Of a stretch of DNA of 64,000 nucleotides, positions 18,687-28,331 are shown one piece after another. The first letter of the stretch is position 1. Every line of letters begins with the position of its first letter. Under the pieces are notes generated by a model. That model was not told the origin of the DNA, made no database searches, and saw nothing but the letters and a program-made list of their open reading frames with translations. Source of the stretch: Thioalkalivibrio paradoxus ARh 1 (GTDB lineage Bacteria; Pseudomonadota; Gammaproteobacteria; Ectothiorhodospirales; Ectothiorhodospiraceae); NCBI RefSeq assembly GCF_000227685.2, contig NZ_CP007029.1:2330501-2394500 (forward strand). The letters run 5' to 3'. The position numbers and the translations under genes were made by a program.

Positions 18687-18844
18687 CTAACTTCCATGGC
18701 CTATGTGGCCACCCCCGATGATGAAAGAGGCGTAGGGCGGAAAAGGCCGAAGGCCGTCATCCGCCAGCCGGCGCCCGGATTGCCGCGGGCGCCTGGGCAC
18801 TGCGAACGCCGTACGGCGGATGACGCTGCGCTTTTCCGCCCTAC
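18687..18844. repeat. Dispersed ~155-bp intergenic repeat, copy 3
   Basis: Third copy of the GTAGGGCGGAAAAGGCCGAA element, with intact leader and right end TTTTCCGCCCTAC. It fills most of the 357-bp gap between the SQR-like gene and the HerA-like gene, which are divergent. The ~35 bp after it (GCGGGTTCTTTCACG) are also shared with copy 4, so the mobile unit may be about 190 bp. Confidence 0.88.
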
Positions 18845-18917
18845 GGCACACCTGGGGCGCGACGCGGGTTCTTTCACGTTAGAATAACGCCGGTCTCGTC
18901 GTCGAGGATTTCCCATC

Positions 18918-20396
18918 GTGAAGGAACACCCGCTGCTCATTGGCGCGGCCGGTCATCCCGTGGCCATCACCGCGAAGATGGCCAACCGCCATGGCCTGAT
19001 CGCCGGCGCCACCGGCACCGGCAAGACCATCACCCTGCAGGTGCTTGCGCAGAGCTTCTCGGACATGGGCGTCCCGGTGTTCGTGCCCGACATCAAGGGC
19101 GATCTCTCGGGGATTGCCGCCGCGGGCAACGCCAGCGAACGCGTGCACGAGCGCGCCCGCCGCGTCGGCCTGGATCGCATCGAGTTCCACGGCGCGCCCA
19201 CGGTGTTCTGGGATGCACTCGGCGAACACGGCCATCCCCTGCGCCTGACCCTCGCCGACTTCGGCCCGGTGTTGCTGAGCCGGTTGCTGAACCTGAACGA
19301 TACCCAGACCGGCCTGATGCAGCTGGTGTTCCGCGTGGCGGATGACCAGGGCTGGCTGCTGCTCGATCTCAAGGATCTACGCGCAATGCTTGCCTGGGTC
19401 CACGACCACCGCAGGGACTTGAACAGCCGCTACGGCAGCGTCGCCCCGGCAAGCATCGGCGCGATCCAGCGCTCGCTGCTGATGCTCGAAGCACAGGACG
19501 GCGAACGGTTCTTCGGCGAGCCTGCGGTGACGCTGGACGATTTCCTGCAGACCGACGCCGGCGGCAGGGGTGTGGTCAATATCCTGCATGCCGAACGGCT
19601 CTACCGGAACAGCCCGCTGATCTATTCGACGCTGCTGTTGTGGCTGCTGTCGGAGCTGTTCGAGCAACTGCCCGAAGTCGGCGACCCCGACAAACCCCGA
19701 TGCGTGCTGTTCTTCGACGAGGCCCACCTGCTGTTCCGCGATACGCCGAAATCGCTGGTCGACCGCATCGAACAGGTGGTCCGGCTGATCCGCTCCAAGG
19801 GCGTCGGGGTCTATTTCGTGACTCAGAGTCCGACCGATCTGCCCGAGGCCGTGCTCGGCCAGTTGGGCAACCGGGTGCAACATGCGCTGCGAGCCTTCAC
19901 GCCGCGCGACCAGCGCGCGGTTCGCGTCGCGGCCCAGACGTTTCGCCCGAATCCCGAGCTCGACACCGAAGCCGTGCTGACCGAGCTCGGCGTTGGCGAA
20001 GCCCTTGTCTCGGTTCTCGATTCCGGAGGCCGGCCGACCCCGGTGGAACGCACGCTGATCCGTCCGCCCGCCAGCCGGATCGGCCCGCTGACCGACAGCG
20101 AACGCCGTGCAATCCTGGAAAGCTCCGTGCTGGCGGGCGTGTACGACGAACCGCTCGACCGCGAATCCGCGTACGAAATCCTGCAACGGCAAGCCGAGGC
20201 CGCGCTGGACGCGGAGCACACCGTCGATGTGCGCCCTCAGCGCCCGGCCCCACCGCGCAAGCCGGCCCGGGGCGGCCGCCCCCGCGAGGGCGTCCTGGCC
20301 GCCACCGCACGAAGCACCGCCCGGTCGATCGGCACCCAGATCGGGCGGCAGATCGTCCGCGGCCTGCTCGGCTCGCTGACCGGTAGGCGGCGGTGA
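18918..20396 (+). CDS. HerA-like helicase domain protein (DUF853, YjgR family)
   Basis: 492-residue ATPase of the FtsK/HerA superfamily. Walker A GATGTGKT spans residues 30-37, Walker B is CVLFFDEAHLLF, and a sensor VYFVTQSPTDLPEAVLGQLG follows, all as in E. coli YjgR. The C-terminus is a low-complexity Arg/Pro/Gly tail. Start codon is GTG at 18918 with GAGGA upstream. YjgR proteins have no established role; a DNA-translocating or helicase activity is assumed from the fold. Confidence 0.92.
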   Translation: MKEHPLLIGAAGHPVAITAKMANRHGLIAGATGTGKTITLQVLAQSFSDMGVPVFVPDIKGDLSGIAAAGNASERVHERARRVGLDRIEFHGAPTVFWDALGEHGHPLRLTLADFGPVLLSRLLNLNDTQTGLMQLVFRVADDQGWLLLDLKDLRAMLAWVHDHRRDLNSRYGSVAPASIGAIQRSLLMLEAQDGERFFGEPAVTLDDFLQTDAGGRGVVNILHAERLYRNSPLIYSTLLLWLLSELFEQLPEVGDPDKPRCVLFFDEAHLLFRDTPKSLVDRIEQVVRLIRSKGVGVYFVTQSPTDLPEAVLGQLGNRVQHALRAFTPRDQRAVRVAAQTFRPNPELDTEAVLTELGVGEALVSVLDSGGRPTPVERTLIRPPASRIGPLTDSERRAILESSVLAGVYDEPLDRESAYEILQRQAEAALDAEHTVDVRPQRPAPPRKPARGGRPREGVLAATARSTARSIGTQIGRQIVRGLLGSLTGRRR

Positions 20397-20645
20397 TCCG
20401 AAGCCCGGGTCCCGAGCCGCTCCTGGCACTCCCGCCACCCGGATACGACCGAATCGGCCCGCGGCGCCCCTCTGCCTGCGACAGGTCTTGACGTACACCC
20501 CGGATCCGTGTCAAGTGAGAGCATGTACCCGGCGCCGTCCTGCCCGATGCCGCAAGGCCGGCGAGCGGTCGGTCCCGACCGGCAACGGCATGCTTGGACA
20601 CCGGCCGCGATGGGCGGCCCCGAACCAGATCATTGAGGAATTCGT

Positions 20646-21053
20646 ATGTCACGCTGGAAAGGCAGTATCCATGAGCTGCTGACCGAGGAGCAGCTGAAGA
20701 CCATCGAGGAATCGCTGGCGGACGCCCCGGCGGGTCTTTGCGTGGACAAGCGCGGACTGCCGCTGAATCGTTATCCGGGAATGCTCAGCGATCTGGATCG
20801 AAGCAGTGCCGATGGCTACAAGGTCGTGGCGTCCGAACGCCCGGTCACCGAACAGGGCATGATCCTGATCTCGACCGCGCCGATCCCGGAGATTCGGAAT
20901 GCGCTGCTGCGCATCCGGACCGATGACGACCACCAGCAGCGAATCTCCGGCCGCGCTACTGGCTCCCGTCCGGGTCAACGCGAGGAAGATCTGCAGCAGA
21001 AGACCGAGTTCCATTTCTGCGTATTCGAGCCCGAGGCTACCCAGCCCCGCTGA
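20646..21053 (+). CDS. Hypothetical protein, about 135 residues
   Basis: No family recognised. The N-terminal half has plausible protein character (LTEEQLKTIEESLADAPAG, LCVDKRGLPLNRYPGML, EQGMILISTAPIPEIRNALLRI) and may be a small regulatory or sensor-like domain with a Cys. The C-terminal 40 residues are polar and disordered-looking. GAGGAA precedes the ATG. The stop codon TGA overlaps the ATG of the next gene (TGATG), arguing that both are translated from one message. Confidence 0.6.
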   Translation: MSRWKGSIHELLTEEQLKTIEESLADAPAGLCVDKRGLPLNRYPGMLSDLDRSSADGYKVVASERPVTEQGMILISTAPIPEIRNALLRIRTDDDHQQRISGRATGSRPGQREEDLQQKTEFHFCVFEPEATQPR

Positions 21054-23014
21054 TGCGCCGTCGCAGGAACGGATCGACAGCCGGCGCCATGAGGCCTGTG
21101 GACTGGCGCTTGGCCTGGTCCTCCCAACTGCCGGGGGCGCCCATCCTGACGCTGATGCTCGCTCTGCTGTTTTCCGCTGCGATCAGCGCCGCAGCTACCC
21201 CCGTCCCGGCAGCGGAAAGGAACTCCGCACTGATCGAAGCCTTCCTGGACGAACGCGGCACCCTGCAGGTGCGGGAAACATTGGATCTTCGCGAGACGGT
21301 TCCCGGCAACGTACTGGAACGCGTGCTGATCCCGCCGCCCGGCGCGCAGATTACGTTGGGGAAAGCGGTCCGGATGCATCCGGATGGCCAGGAAACCCCG
21401 CTGTCCCCCGTCGACACCGACACCGGAACGAACGGCGCCGCCGACCGGCATCTTCGGCTGCGCTGGATGCTGGACGACCCCGCCCCAAGCACGGCGCATG
21501 TCCCGGTGCGCATCCGGATCGAGTACGAACTGAGCGGAGCCCTGCGCCCGGCATGGGACCTTGCCGGAGCACAGGCCGCCCCCGATACCCGCGACATACC
21601 GATGCTGCACAACCCACTGCTTCGCGGTCGGGAACTGCTGCTCGCCTGGCGCAACGCGGCCCAGTGCCTGGAACGATGCGTCCGGCTGGATCACGAAATC
21701 CGGTTTCCACCTGGCGACGGGCGACCCGCGGTCGACACTGCCGACATCACTTACCGCCTCGACTACGCCGGCCACTGGCAGCCACTGCTCCCGGAGCGCG
21801 AACCGACGATCACCACCGGCGATCACGGCCAGCGCATGCAACTCACGTTCGACTACCTGGGATCCGGAGCGCCACCCGGAGTGGCATTCGTGCCCGCACT
21901 GATCCGGATCGGATCGATCGCCGCCCTGCCGCTTGCCGGACTGGCGTTCTTACTGGCCTTCACGCGGTCCCGGATACCGCGCCAGGCGCGGCGCCGGGTC
22001 ATCGACCGGAACTGGTTCGAACGGGAAATCATGGAGCAGCCACCGGAACTGGTGGCGACCTGGCTGCAGGAATCCCCGCCGGAGGATGCGTTCGAACGGA
22101 TGCTCGAGCGGCTCGTGGCGCAGGGCCGGGTGGACTTGGAAGTTCTGCGGCCCGCCACCGACACGGTTCCGGCACGAATCCGGCTGCGCCTGCTCGCGGA
22201 CCCGGATACCCTCCATCCGGTCGAGCGCCAGGTGTTGCAGGCGCTCTTCGGCGCCTCCCATGAGTTTCGCAGCGACCTGCACCGGGCACGGCACCGCAGC
22301 ACCGGGTTCGACCCCGGCTGGATCACCGCGACCATCCTGCAACAGGCCGCGCCTGCGGGCGCGGCAGCGCCGCGCTCACACCCGCTGCGACCGGCGATCA
22401 CCGTCCTCCTGCTCGGTTCAGGACTGGCGCTTGCCGCGCTCGACGTCCTGCTGCTGCGCGAGTGGCCCGTGGCGCTGGCAGGCGGCGTGCTGGGCTTGCT
22501 GCTGATCTTCGCCACGACACCCACACGGTGGTGGCACCCGCTTCGCAGTGCCGTCGCCGCACTGTACTGGCTGGTTCCGCTGGCCATCATCACAGCCATC
22601 GCGGTGCTGGTCCATCTGATGGTCGACCCTCCGCTTGGCTCGGCGGCGAGCATCGGGCTTGCGCTGATCCTCCTATCGGGCTTCCACCATGTGTTGGCCA
22701 ATACCCGGGGGTTCGACCCGGCGATCGAACGCCGCCACCGAATGCGGCAGGGTCGCGAATGGGCGCGGCACGAGCTGCAGGGCGCTGAGCCCGAACTGGA
22801 CGATAGCTGGTGGTTCCACCTCGATGCGCTGGGCTTGTCCCCGGCGCTGAACCGCTGGCGCCGCCGCCATGCGCCCCGCGACTCGGGCGATGCGGCCGAA
22901 GCCACGGCTACGCCGGCATTCTCCGGCGGCGCGCCCGCTCCGCCAGCGCTGCCCGACGCCTGGACCGATGCCTTGTACGTACCGGTTCAGGAAGACGACC
23001 GCGTGCCCTTCTAG
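21053..23014 (+). CDS. DUF2207-type membrane protein
   Basis: 653-residue membrane protein. A signal or first helix (LTLMLALLFSAAISAAA) is followed by an extracytoplasmic beta-rich domain (~residues 50-280) typical of DUF2207 proteins (FLDERGTLQVRETLDL..., RIRIEYELSGALRPAWDL). One transmembrane helix (IAALPLAGLAFLLAF) leads to a cytoplasmic part, then four more helices (LLGSGLALAALDVLLL onward). Two Cys in AAQCLERCVRLD could form a disulfide. Function unknown. Coupled by overlapping stop/start to the preceding small gene; a GC-rich palindrome (CGGCCCGTACGGGCCG) follows the stop. Confidence 0.75.
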   Translation: MRRRRNGSTAGAMRPVDWRLAWSSQLPGAPILTLMLALLFSAAISAAATPVPAAERNSALIEAFLDERGTLQVRETLDLRETVPGNVLERVLIPPPGAQITLGKAVRMHPDGQETPLSPVDTDTGTNGAADRHLRLRWMLDDPAPSTAHVPVRIRIEYELSGALRPAWDLAGAQAAPDTRDIPMLHNPLLRGRELLLAWRNAAQCLERCVRLDHEIRFPPGDGRPAVDTADITYRLDYAGHWQPLLPEREPTITTGDHGQRMQLTFDYLGSGAPPGVAFVPALIRIGSIAALPLAGLAFLLAFTRSRIPRQARRRVIDRNWFEREIMEQPPELVATWLQESPPEDAFERMLERLVAQGRVDLEVLRPATDTVPARIRLRLLADPDTLHPVERQVLQALFGASHEFRSDLHRARHRSTGFDPGWITATILQQAAPAGAAAPRSHPLRPAITVLLLGSGLALAALDVLLLREWPVALAGGVLGLLLIFATTPTRWWHPLRSAVAALYWLVPLAIITAIAVLVHLMVDPPLGSAASIGLALILLSGFHHVLANTRGFDPAIERRHRMRQGREWARHELQGAEPELDDSWWFHLDALGLSPALNRWRRRHAPRDSGDAAEATATPAFSGGAPAPPALPDAWTDALYVPVQEDDRVPF

Positions 23015-23139
23015 CGGCCCGTACGGGCCGGCCAGCGCTCGCTCCGGCACCGCCAAGCCTCCAAGCGGTGCGTCTGCTGCGCTCGGTTCACCCTGGCGCA
23101 CCCATCGCGTCGCGGTGGCGGGCGCTTGCCCCGCGATCG

Positions 23140-24489
23140 TCAGACCAGCGTTCGGGCGGCGGTCTGTACCGGGTCCCAGACCGGGGAGAACGGCGGGGCA
23201 TAGGCGAGATCGAGGTACACGAGTTGTTCGGCGGTCATCCGCGCGCTGATCGCGGCAGCAAGCGCGTCGATGCGCTTGCCAGCACCGTTCGCGCCAACGA
23301 TCTGTCCGCCGAGCAGCCGCCCGCTCGAATCCTCGACGACCAGCTTGACCTTGACCTTGCCGGCACCTGGGAAGAAGTGCGATCGGGTCAGCGCGTCGAC
23401 GGTCTTCGTCCGGTACGCGATCCCCAGATCTCGGGTCTCCGATTCCGAAAGCCCGGTGCGGGCGATCTCGAGGTCCTGAAACCGGGTGATCGCGGTCCCC
23501 AGCACCCCGGGGAATTCCTGCCGGCCTCCGCTCAGGTTGATGCCGGCCACCAGCCCGTGCTTGTTCGCGACGGTGCCCAGCGCGATGAACGCAGGCCGCT
23601 CCTTCACCAGATGGAACGATTCGGCGCAGTCGCCCGCGGCCCAGACATCGGCAGCCGACGTCTGCATCCGCCGGTTCACCCGAATCGCGCCCGATTCGCC
23701 CAGATCGATCCCGGCGTCGCGTGCCAGATCCGAGTTCGGCCGGATCCCGAGCCCGAGGATCACGAGATCGGCGTCGAGACGGCGCTTGTCGGTCGACAGC
23801 GAACAGACCCGCCCGTCAGCGCCGATGTCCAGACGTTCGAGCCTTTCTTCGAGGAAAACGCTTACCCCGGCAGCCCGCATCGTATCGACGATGCCCGCAG
23901 TCATGTCGGGGTCCATCGTCGTCATCACCTGCGCAGCCATGTCGATCAGCGAAACCTCGACGCCGCGCGCAACCAGAGCTTCTGCCATTTCGATGCCGAC
24001 ATACCCGCCGCCGGCGATCACCGCCGTTCGCGGCGGGTGCCGCCGCATGTCCTCGAACACATCGATCCCGCTTTGCAGCGTCGACAGGCTGAACACGTTC
24101 TCCGCGTGTACGTTCGGCAGATCCGGGACCAGCGGGGCTGCACCGGTCGCGATCAGCAACTCGTCCCAGGCTTCCCAGAAGCGCTCGCCACGGTCGAGAT
24201 CCGAAACCTGCACGCGCTTGCCGGCGAGATCGATCCCGACGACCTCGTGCCGGATGCGCACGTCGATTTGCTGCTTCTCCCGGAAGACCTCGGGCCGGCG
24301 AGCGATCAGCGGTTCCGCGGAGTCGATCATTCCGGCAATGTAATAGGGCATGCCGCAGGCCGCGTACGAGGTGTGACGGCCGCGCTCGAAGACCACGATC
24401 TCGCGGTCGGGGTGTTCGCGGCGCACCTTGGATGCCGCGCTCATTCCGGCGGCATCGCCGCCGATCACGACCAGCTTTCGGTTCTGCAT
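23140..24489 (-). CDS. CoA-disulfide reductase / NADH oxidase-like flavoprotein
   Basis: 449-residue pyridine-nucleotide:disulfide oxidoreductase of the single-cysteine class. FAD motif VIGGDAAGMSAASKVRRE, redox Cys45 in SYAACGMPYYIAG, NAD(P) motif GGGYVGIEMAEAL at ~160-172, and ADVWAAGDCAE closing the FAD site. Relatives reduce CoA disulfide or persulfides, polysulfide, or oxygen. It follows the sulfur oxygenase reductase gene on the same strand, with a 152-bp spacer containing two strong hairpins; this context makes a role in reducing or shuttling sulfane sulfur likely. Distinguishing CoA-disulfide reductase from NAD(P)H-dependent polysulfide reductase is not possible from sequence alone. 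Confidence 0.85.
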   Translation of the reverse strand: MQNRKLVVIGGDAAGMSAASKVRREHPDREIVVFERGRHTSYAACGMPYYIAGMIDSAEPLIARRPEVFREKQQIDVRIRHEVVGIDLAGKRVQVSDLDRGERFWEAWDELLIATGAAPLVPDLPNVHAENVFSLSTLQSGIDVFEDMRRHPPRTAVIAGGGYVGIEMAEALVARGVEVSLIDMAAQVMTTMDPDMTAGIVDTMRAAGVSVFLEERLERLDIGADGRVCSLSTDKRRLDADLVILGLGIRPNSDLARDAGIDLGESGAIRVNRRMQTSAADVWAAGDCAESFHLVKERPAFIALGTVANKHGLVAGINLSGGRQEFPGVLGTAITRFQDLEIARTGLSESETRDLGIAYRTKTVDALTRSHFFPGAGKVKVKLVVEDSSGRLLGGQIVGANGAGKRIDALAAAISARMTAEQLVYLDLAYAPPFSPVWDPVQTAARTLV

Positions 24490-24569
24490 GAGAAGTCTCC
24501 CGATGGCATCGCAGGATCATCACCCGCCGGGTGCGAGGCCACTGTGACCGATGCTCGGCGAGACCGGTT

Positions 24570-24628
24570 GCGGGTGTGCCATCACGGCACACCCGCATGC
24601 TGCTCCCGTCCCCCACGTGGGGGACGGG
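24570..24628 (-). terminator. Two strong hairpins between sor and the flavoprotein gene
   Basis: A perfect 11-bp stem (24570-24580 with 24586-24596, loop ATCAC) is followed by a perfect 24-bp palindrome at 24605-24628 (CCCGTCCCCCAC and its complement). Both lie downstream of the sor stop codon and upstream of the flavoprotein start. There is no clear run of T, so they may act as mRNA-stabilising or partial-termination structures rather than a classical intrinsic terminator. Confidence 0.6.
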
Positions 24629-24641
24629 CATTGCTGGCGCT

Positions 24642-25583
24642 TCACGCCTGTTGCAACACTTCCCGGTACGTCTGTTCGGCAAACATGGAAACCGCCATGC
24701 GTACGGTGGGCATGCGCACGCAGTTATTGAAAACCTTCGGTCCATGGACGAACAGGATGTCGGGCTTCACGTTCACGTGCGGCATGCCGCGCTGGGCCGC
24801 GTGCAGGCTTTCCCATTCGACCATCACCACGTATTCGGCCGGAATCGTGTAGCCCTCCCAGACCTCGGCGGTGCGCTCAAGCTTGGCGCCCGGCGTGCCT
24901 TTCATGCGTTCCATGATCGACTCCACGGTCGCATGCCCCGAACCCAGGGTCGAGATGCCCACCCGCTTCAGGATCTGGTAGCCGATCATGCCGTTGCTCT
25001 GGCGCAGCAGATCCAGTGTCCGGATCTCGCCCTCCTCGAACTCGCCTTCCCTGCCCGGCCGAACGATGTGCGTTGCGAGCACGGTGACGGTTTGACCCGA
25101 GTCCACCGCGAGCTGCCCGATGTCGCGGCCCTCCGCCCGCGCCTGCTCGAACTGGTTCATCGACACCAGCCTGGGCAGCTGGCTTTTCACGATGCGATAG
25201 ACCGGTTCTTCGGGACCGTCCAGCAGCACGTTGCCGCATTTGTCGCAGGCAGTGACCACCACATCCTCGAAGGTTTCGTGGAACTCCTCGTGCGCCTCCA
25301 GGCTGTCCCAGTAGGTGAACTGGTCGATCCAGATATGCGAGAGCTCCTGCGCCATGTCGGTACTGGCACCCCAGCGCATGCCCATCGGGCAGCTCCCGGT
25401 CTGGCGCATCAGGTCGAATCCCCGAAAGCCGGGGGTCAGCGCGGTGGCCAGACACATTTCGGAACTGGCCTGGCGCATCATCCGCATCAGGTTGGGGTTG
25501 TTCTCCACCAGCACGCGGTTGATCGCCACGTACAGCGGAGAATCGGGCTCGGCGTCGAACAGTGCCTTGATATCGGTGTTCAT
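24642..25583 (-). CDS. sor: Sulfur oxygenase reductase
   Basis: 313-residue cytosolic enzyme (family ~308-318) that disproportionates elemental sulfur with O2 to sulfite, thiosulfate and sulfide at a mononuclear iron site, without external cofactors. Aligning by eye to Acidianus SOR, all key residues are kept: Cys44 in SEMCLATALTPGFRGF (persulfide-forming Cys31), His98 and His102 in LEAHEEFHETFED (iron ligands His86/His90), Cys113 and Cys116 in ACDKCGN (Cys101/Cys104), and Glu126 in GPEEPVYR (iron ligand Glu114). ATG at 25583, 29 bp after the porin gene stop, so porin and SOR are almost certainly co-transcribed. SORs occur in archaea and a few bacteria, including haloalkaliphilic Thioalkalivibrio. 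Confidence 0.95.
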   Translation of the reverse strand: MNTDIKALFDAEPDSPLYVAINRVLVENNPNLMRMMRQASSEMCLATALTPGFRGFDLMRQTGSCPMGMRWGASTDMAQELSHIWIDQFTYWDSLEAHEEFHETFEDVVVTACDKCGNVLLDGPEEPVYRIVKSQLPRLVSMNQFEQARAEGRDIGQLAVDSGQTVTVLATHIVRPGREGEFEEGEIRTLDLLRQSNGMIGYQILKRVGISTLGSGHATVESIMERMKGTPGAKLERTAEVWEGYTIPAEYVVMVEWESLHAAQRGMPHVNVKPDILFVHGPKVFNNCVRMPTVRMAVSMFAEQTYREVLQQA

Positions 25584-25612
25584 TGTTCCCCTCGTGCCGG
25601 CCGCCACCGAGC

Positions 25613-26926
25613 TCAGTGCAGATAGCGGGTGAAGGTGAGTTCGAACTCGTTCTGGTCCATCTGGATGAAACCCGTCTGGGGACCGGTGTTCGGATTGGTG
25701 CCGCTGACCCGCTCCCTGGGCGCATGCATGAACGCGCCGGTGATCTCGCTGCGGTTGTCGATCCGGTAGCTCAAGCCCAGTGTGTAATGCCGGCGGGTCA
25801 CACCCGGGGCGAGGATGTTGAACAGCGCCTGGGTGCTCGGAACCGGCTGATCGCCGTAGGCCATGCCGGCACGCAGGGTCAGGTCCGGGTTGACCCGCCA
25901 CTGGCCACCCAGCTTGTAGGCGGTGATGTCCTTCCAACCGAAACCGACGCCATCGCTGCCGCCCAGTGCGCCCGGTGCGATCGGCAGGTCGTTGGGGTTG
26001 CTGATCGACTTGATATCGGAATAGAGGTAGCGCTGCACATCGAAGGCAACCGTGACGTCCGGCGTGACCTTGTAGGCGAGTCCGACGTTCCAGGTGCCGG
26101 CGATGTCGAACCTGCCTTCCTCTGCAAACAGCCCGCGATACTTGTCAAAGCGGCTCATCTTGAGCTTGCTCTGGTACGACGCCCCCAAACTCAGCTCGTC
26201 GGTGATCTGCCCCAGCCAGCCGATCCGGATACCCGCACCGTAGGAATAGTCGCGGCCGTTGTTGGTCACGTGGTCCGGATGGATCGATACCGGCCGGAAC
26301 GGCTCGAGGCCGGTAGCCTTGAAGCCCTGGACGGCCAGGATCGGCGTGATGCCAAAGCTGTGATGCTCGTTCAGGCGACGCGAATAACTGACGCCGATCG
26401 CCAGCTGCACCAGGTCGATCCCGGTGGGAGAAGTCGCCTGAAACTGCTCCGGCGCGTCGGGTGGCGAAAAGTTCTCGAACACTGCGGTGCTGTAGTCGGT
26501 GTTCATCCCACCGTTCCCGGCCAGCGACAGCGTCAGGGAGCTGTTCTCATCGAGCATCCAGTTGCGGGCGAAGTTGGGAATCAGGAACCAATCCGTTCCG
26601 CTCTTGATTCGGCCGGGGGTAATAAAGGCAAACGGCGGCGACTCGAAGTTGTCGTCGGCGGTGTAACTCCGGTTGGGATTGAAAAGCGTGGCCCCCACCG
26701 CCCAGACGTCCCCGAGATGGACGAGGGTGGCGGGATTGGTCATTCCCGCGAGCGGATCCTGGGCCAGCGCTGTCCCGGCGCCCCCCATACCCTTGCTCTG
26801 GGTTCCGTAACCGTAGCCGTAATACCCGAACGTGGCCTCGGCCGTTTGCGGAACAGCTACCACGCCCCCGAGCCCCAGCCCCGCCAGCGCGAGACCCAAT
26901 GCGGTCCTTCGAATGGAACTTGCCAC
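25613..26926 (-). CDS. FadL/TodX-type outer membrane transporter
   Basis: 437-residue outer-membrane beta-barrel of the FadL (OmpP1/TodX) family, which carries hydrophobic compounds through a lateral or hatch channel. The signal peptide is RRTALGLALAGLGLGGVVAV...AEA; the N-terminal hatch begins with GYGTQSKGMGGAGTALAQD and includes MTNPATLVHL (NPA motif), and the protein ends with an aromatic/hydrophobic strand. GTG at 26926 was chosen because AAGGAGG lies eight to nine bases upstream; the ATG at 26950 would place that Shine-Dalgarno sequence inside the gene. As the first gene of the sor unit, its cargo may be elemental sulfur or polysulfide (inference). Confidence 0.87.
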   Translation of the reverse strand: MASSIRRTALGLALAGLGLGGVVAVPQTAEATFGYYGYGYGTQSKGMGGAGTALAQDPLAGMTNPATLVHLGDVWAVGATLFNPNRSYTADDNFESPPFAFITPGRIKSGTDWFLIPNFARNWMLDENSSLTLSLAGNGGMNTDYSTAVFENFSPPDAPEQFQATSPTGIDLVQLAIGVSYSRRLNEHHSFGITPILAVQGFKATGLEPFRPVSIHPDHVTNNGRDYSYGAGIRIGWLGQITDELSLGASYQSKLKMSRFDKYRGLFAEEGRFDIAGTWNVGLAYKVTPDVTVAFDVQRYLYSDIKSISNPNDLPIAPGALGGSDGVGFGWKDITAYKLGGQWRVNPDLTLRAGMAYGDQPVPSTQALFNILAPGVTRRHYTLGLSYRIDNRSEITGAFMHAPRERVSGTNPNTGPQTGFIQMDQNEFELTFTRYLH

Positions 26927-27241
26927 CAGACCTTCCTCCTTCGTATCCATGCTTCTTTGGTTGTGAACCGGCCACGGTCAGCGCCGGCGGGCTACGCCGC
27001 TACCGTGCCCCCCTGCGGGCGAAGGACGGCAGCTTCGCAAGAGCGGACATGGTTACCCGTTCGCAGGCCGGTATGTCAATATGCATCTGGGGCGGGTATG
27101 CGCTAGCGCATTGTCCGGGCGACAGTTTTTCCGGACCCTGTCGTCGGCACCAGCCGAATCGCGTGCAACCCCGGTTAAGATGGGTGCGCAGTATCCCGAT
27201 CGAGCGCCGCCCGACCGCCTTTCACAACCGACGGGAATCGC
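26927..27241. promoter_or_regulatory. Divergent intergenic region between porin-sor unit and pyrC
   Basis: 315 bp between two divergent genes; it must contain the promoters for the porin-sor unit (reading left) and for pyrC (reading right). No palindromic operator or confident -35/-10 pair could be picked out by eye, and no small gene is supported. Confidence 0.4.
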
Positions 27242-28279
27242 ATGAATCGCTTGACCCTCACCCGCCCCGACGACTGGCACCTCCATCTGCGCGACGGCGA
27301 CGTGCTGCGCACCGTGTTGCCCGACAGTGCGCGGCGCTTTGCCCGCGCCATCGTAATGCCCAATCTGAAACCGCCGGTGGTCGACACCGAGCAGGCCCGG
27401 GCGTATCGCGAGCGCATTCTTTCCGTGCTGCCGGAAGGTCGCGCGTTCGAACCCCTGATGACGCTGTACCTGACCGAGGCCACCCCGGTGGACGAAATCG
27501 CGCGCGCGCAGGCCAGCGGGATCGTGTACGGGGTGAAATACTACCCGGCGGGCGCGACGACGAATGCCGCCAGCGGGGTCGCCGACCCGCGGCGCTGCTA
27601 CCCGGTGTTCGAGGCCATGCAGCGCCACGGACTGCCGCTGCTGGTGCATGGCGAGTCGATCGATCCGTCGGTCGACGTGTTCGACCGCGAGGCGGTCTTC
27701 ATCGAGCGTACGCTGGAACCCCTGATACGGGACTTTCCCGAATTGCGGATCGTGCTCGAGCACATCACCACCCGCACCGCAGTGGAGTTCGTCGGCGCGG
27801 CGCCGGCCTGGATCGGCGCCACCATCACCGCACATCACCTGCTGCTGAACCGCAACGCGATGTTCCAGGGCGGGATGCGCCCGCACCATTACTGCCTGCC
27901 CCTGCTGAAGCGCGAGACGCACCGCCAGGCGTTGATAGCGGCCGCCACCGGGGGCAACCCCAAGTTCTTCCTGGGCACCGACAGTGCGCCGCACCCCAGG
28001 CACGCCAAGGAATCCGGCTGCGGCTGCGCCGGCATCTACACCGCGCACGCGGCGATCGAGCTCTACGCCGAGGTATTCGATGCGGTCGGCGCGCTGGAGC
28101 GCCTCGAGGCGTTCGCCAGTTTCCACGGTGCCGATTTCTATCGCCTGCCCCGGAACCGGGAAACCGTGACCCTGGAGCGGCAGGCCTGGACGGTCCCGGA
28201 CGAGGTCGCATTCGGGGACCGTCCCGGGGTTCCGCTGCGCGCCGGAGAAACCGTTGCCTGGCGGCTGGTCGACGGATGA
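27242..28279 (+). CDS. pyrC: Dihydroorotase
   Basis: 345-residue class II dihydroorotase, cyclising carbamoyl-aspartate to dihydroorotate in pyrimidine synthesis. All zinc-site residues of E. coli PyrC are present at near-identical spacing: His13 and His15 ([10 protein letters not shown]), Lys99 (GVKYYPAG, carboxylated), His136 (LLVHGES), His174 (LEHITT), and the catalytic Asp in FLGTDSAPH. Length matches E. coli (348). The following gene starts 52 bp downstream and may be co-transcribed. Confidence 0.97.
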   Translation: MNRLTLTRPDDWHLHLRDGDVLRTVLPDSARRFARAIVMPNLKPPVVDTEQARAYRERILSVLPEGRAFEPLMTLYLTEATPVDEIARAQASGIVYGVKYYPAGATTNAASGVADPRRCYPVFEAMQRHGLPLLVHGESIDPSVDVFDREAVFIERTLEPLIRDFPELRIVLEHITTRTAVEFVGAAPAWIGATITAHHLLLNRNAMFQGGMRPHHYCLPLLKRETHRQALIAAATGGNPKFFLGTDSAPHPRHAKESGCGCAGIYTAHAAIELYAEVFDAVGALERLEAFASFHGADFYRLPRNRETVTLERQAWTVPDEVAFGDRPGVPLRAGETVAWRLVDG

Positions 28280-28331
28280 CACTGGACGCCGGTACCCACC
28301 TGCTGCTTTCCCACGCGTTCCTGGAGCTGCA

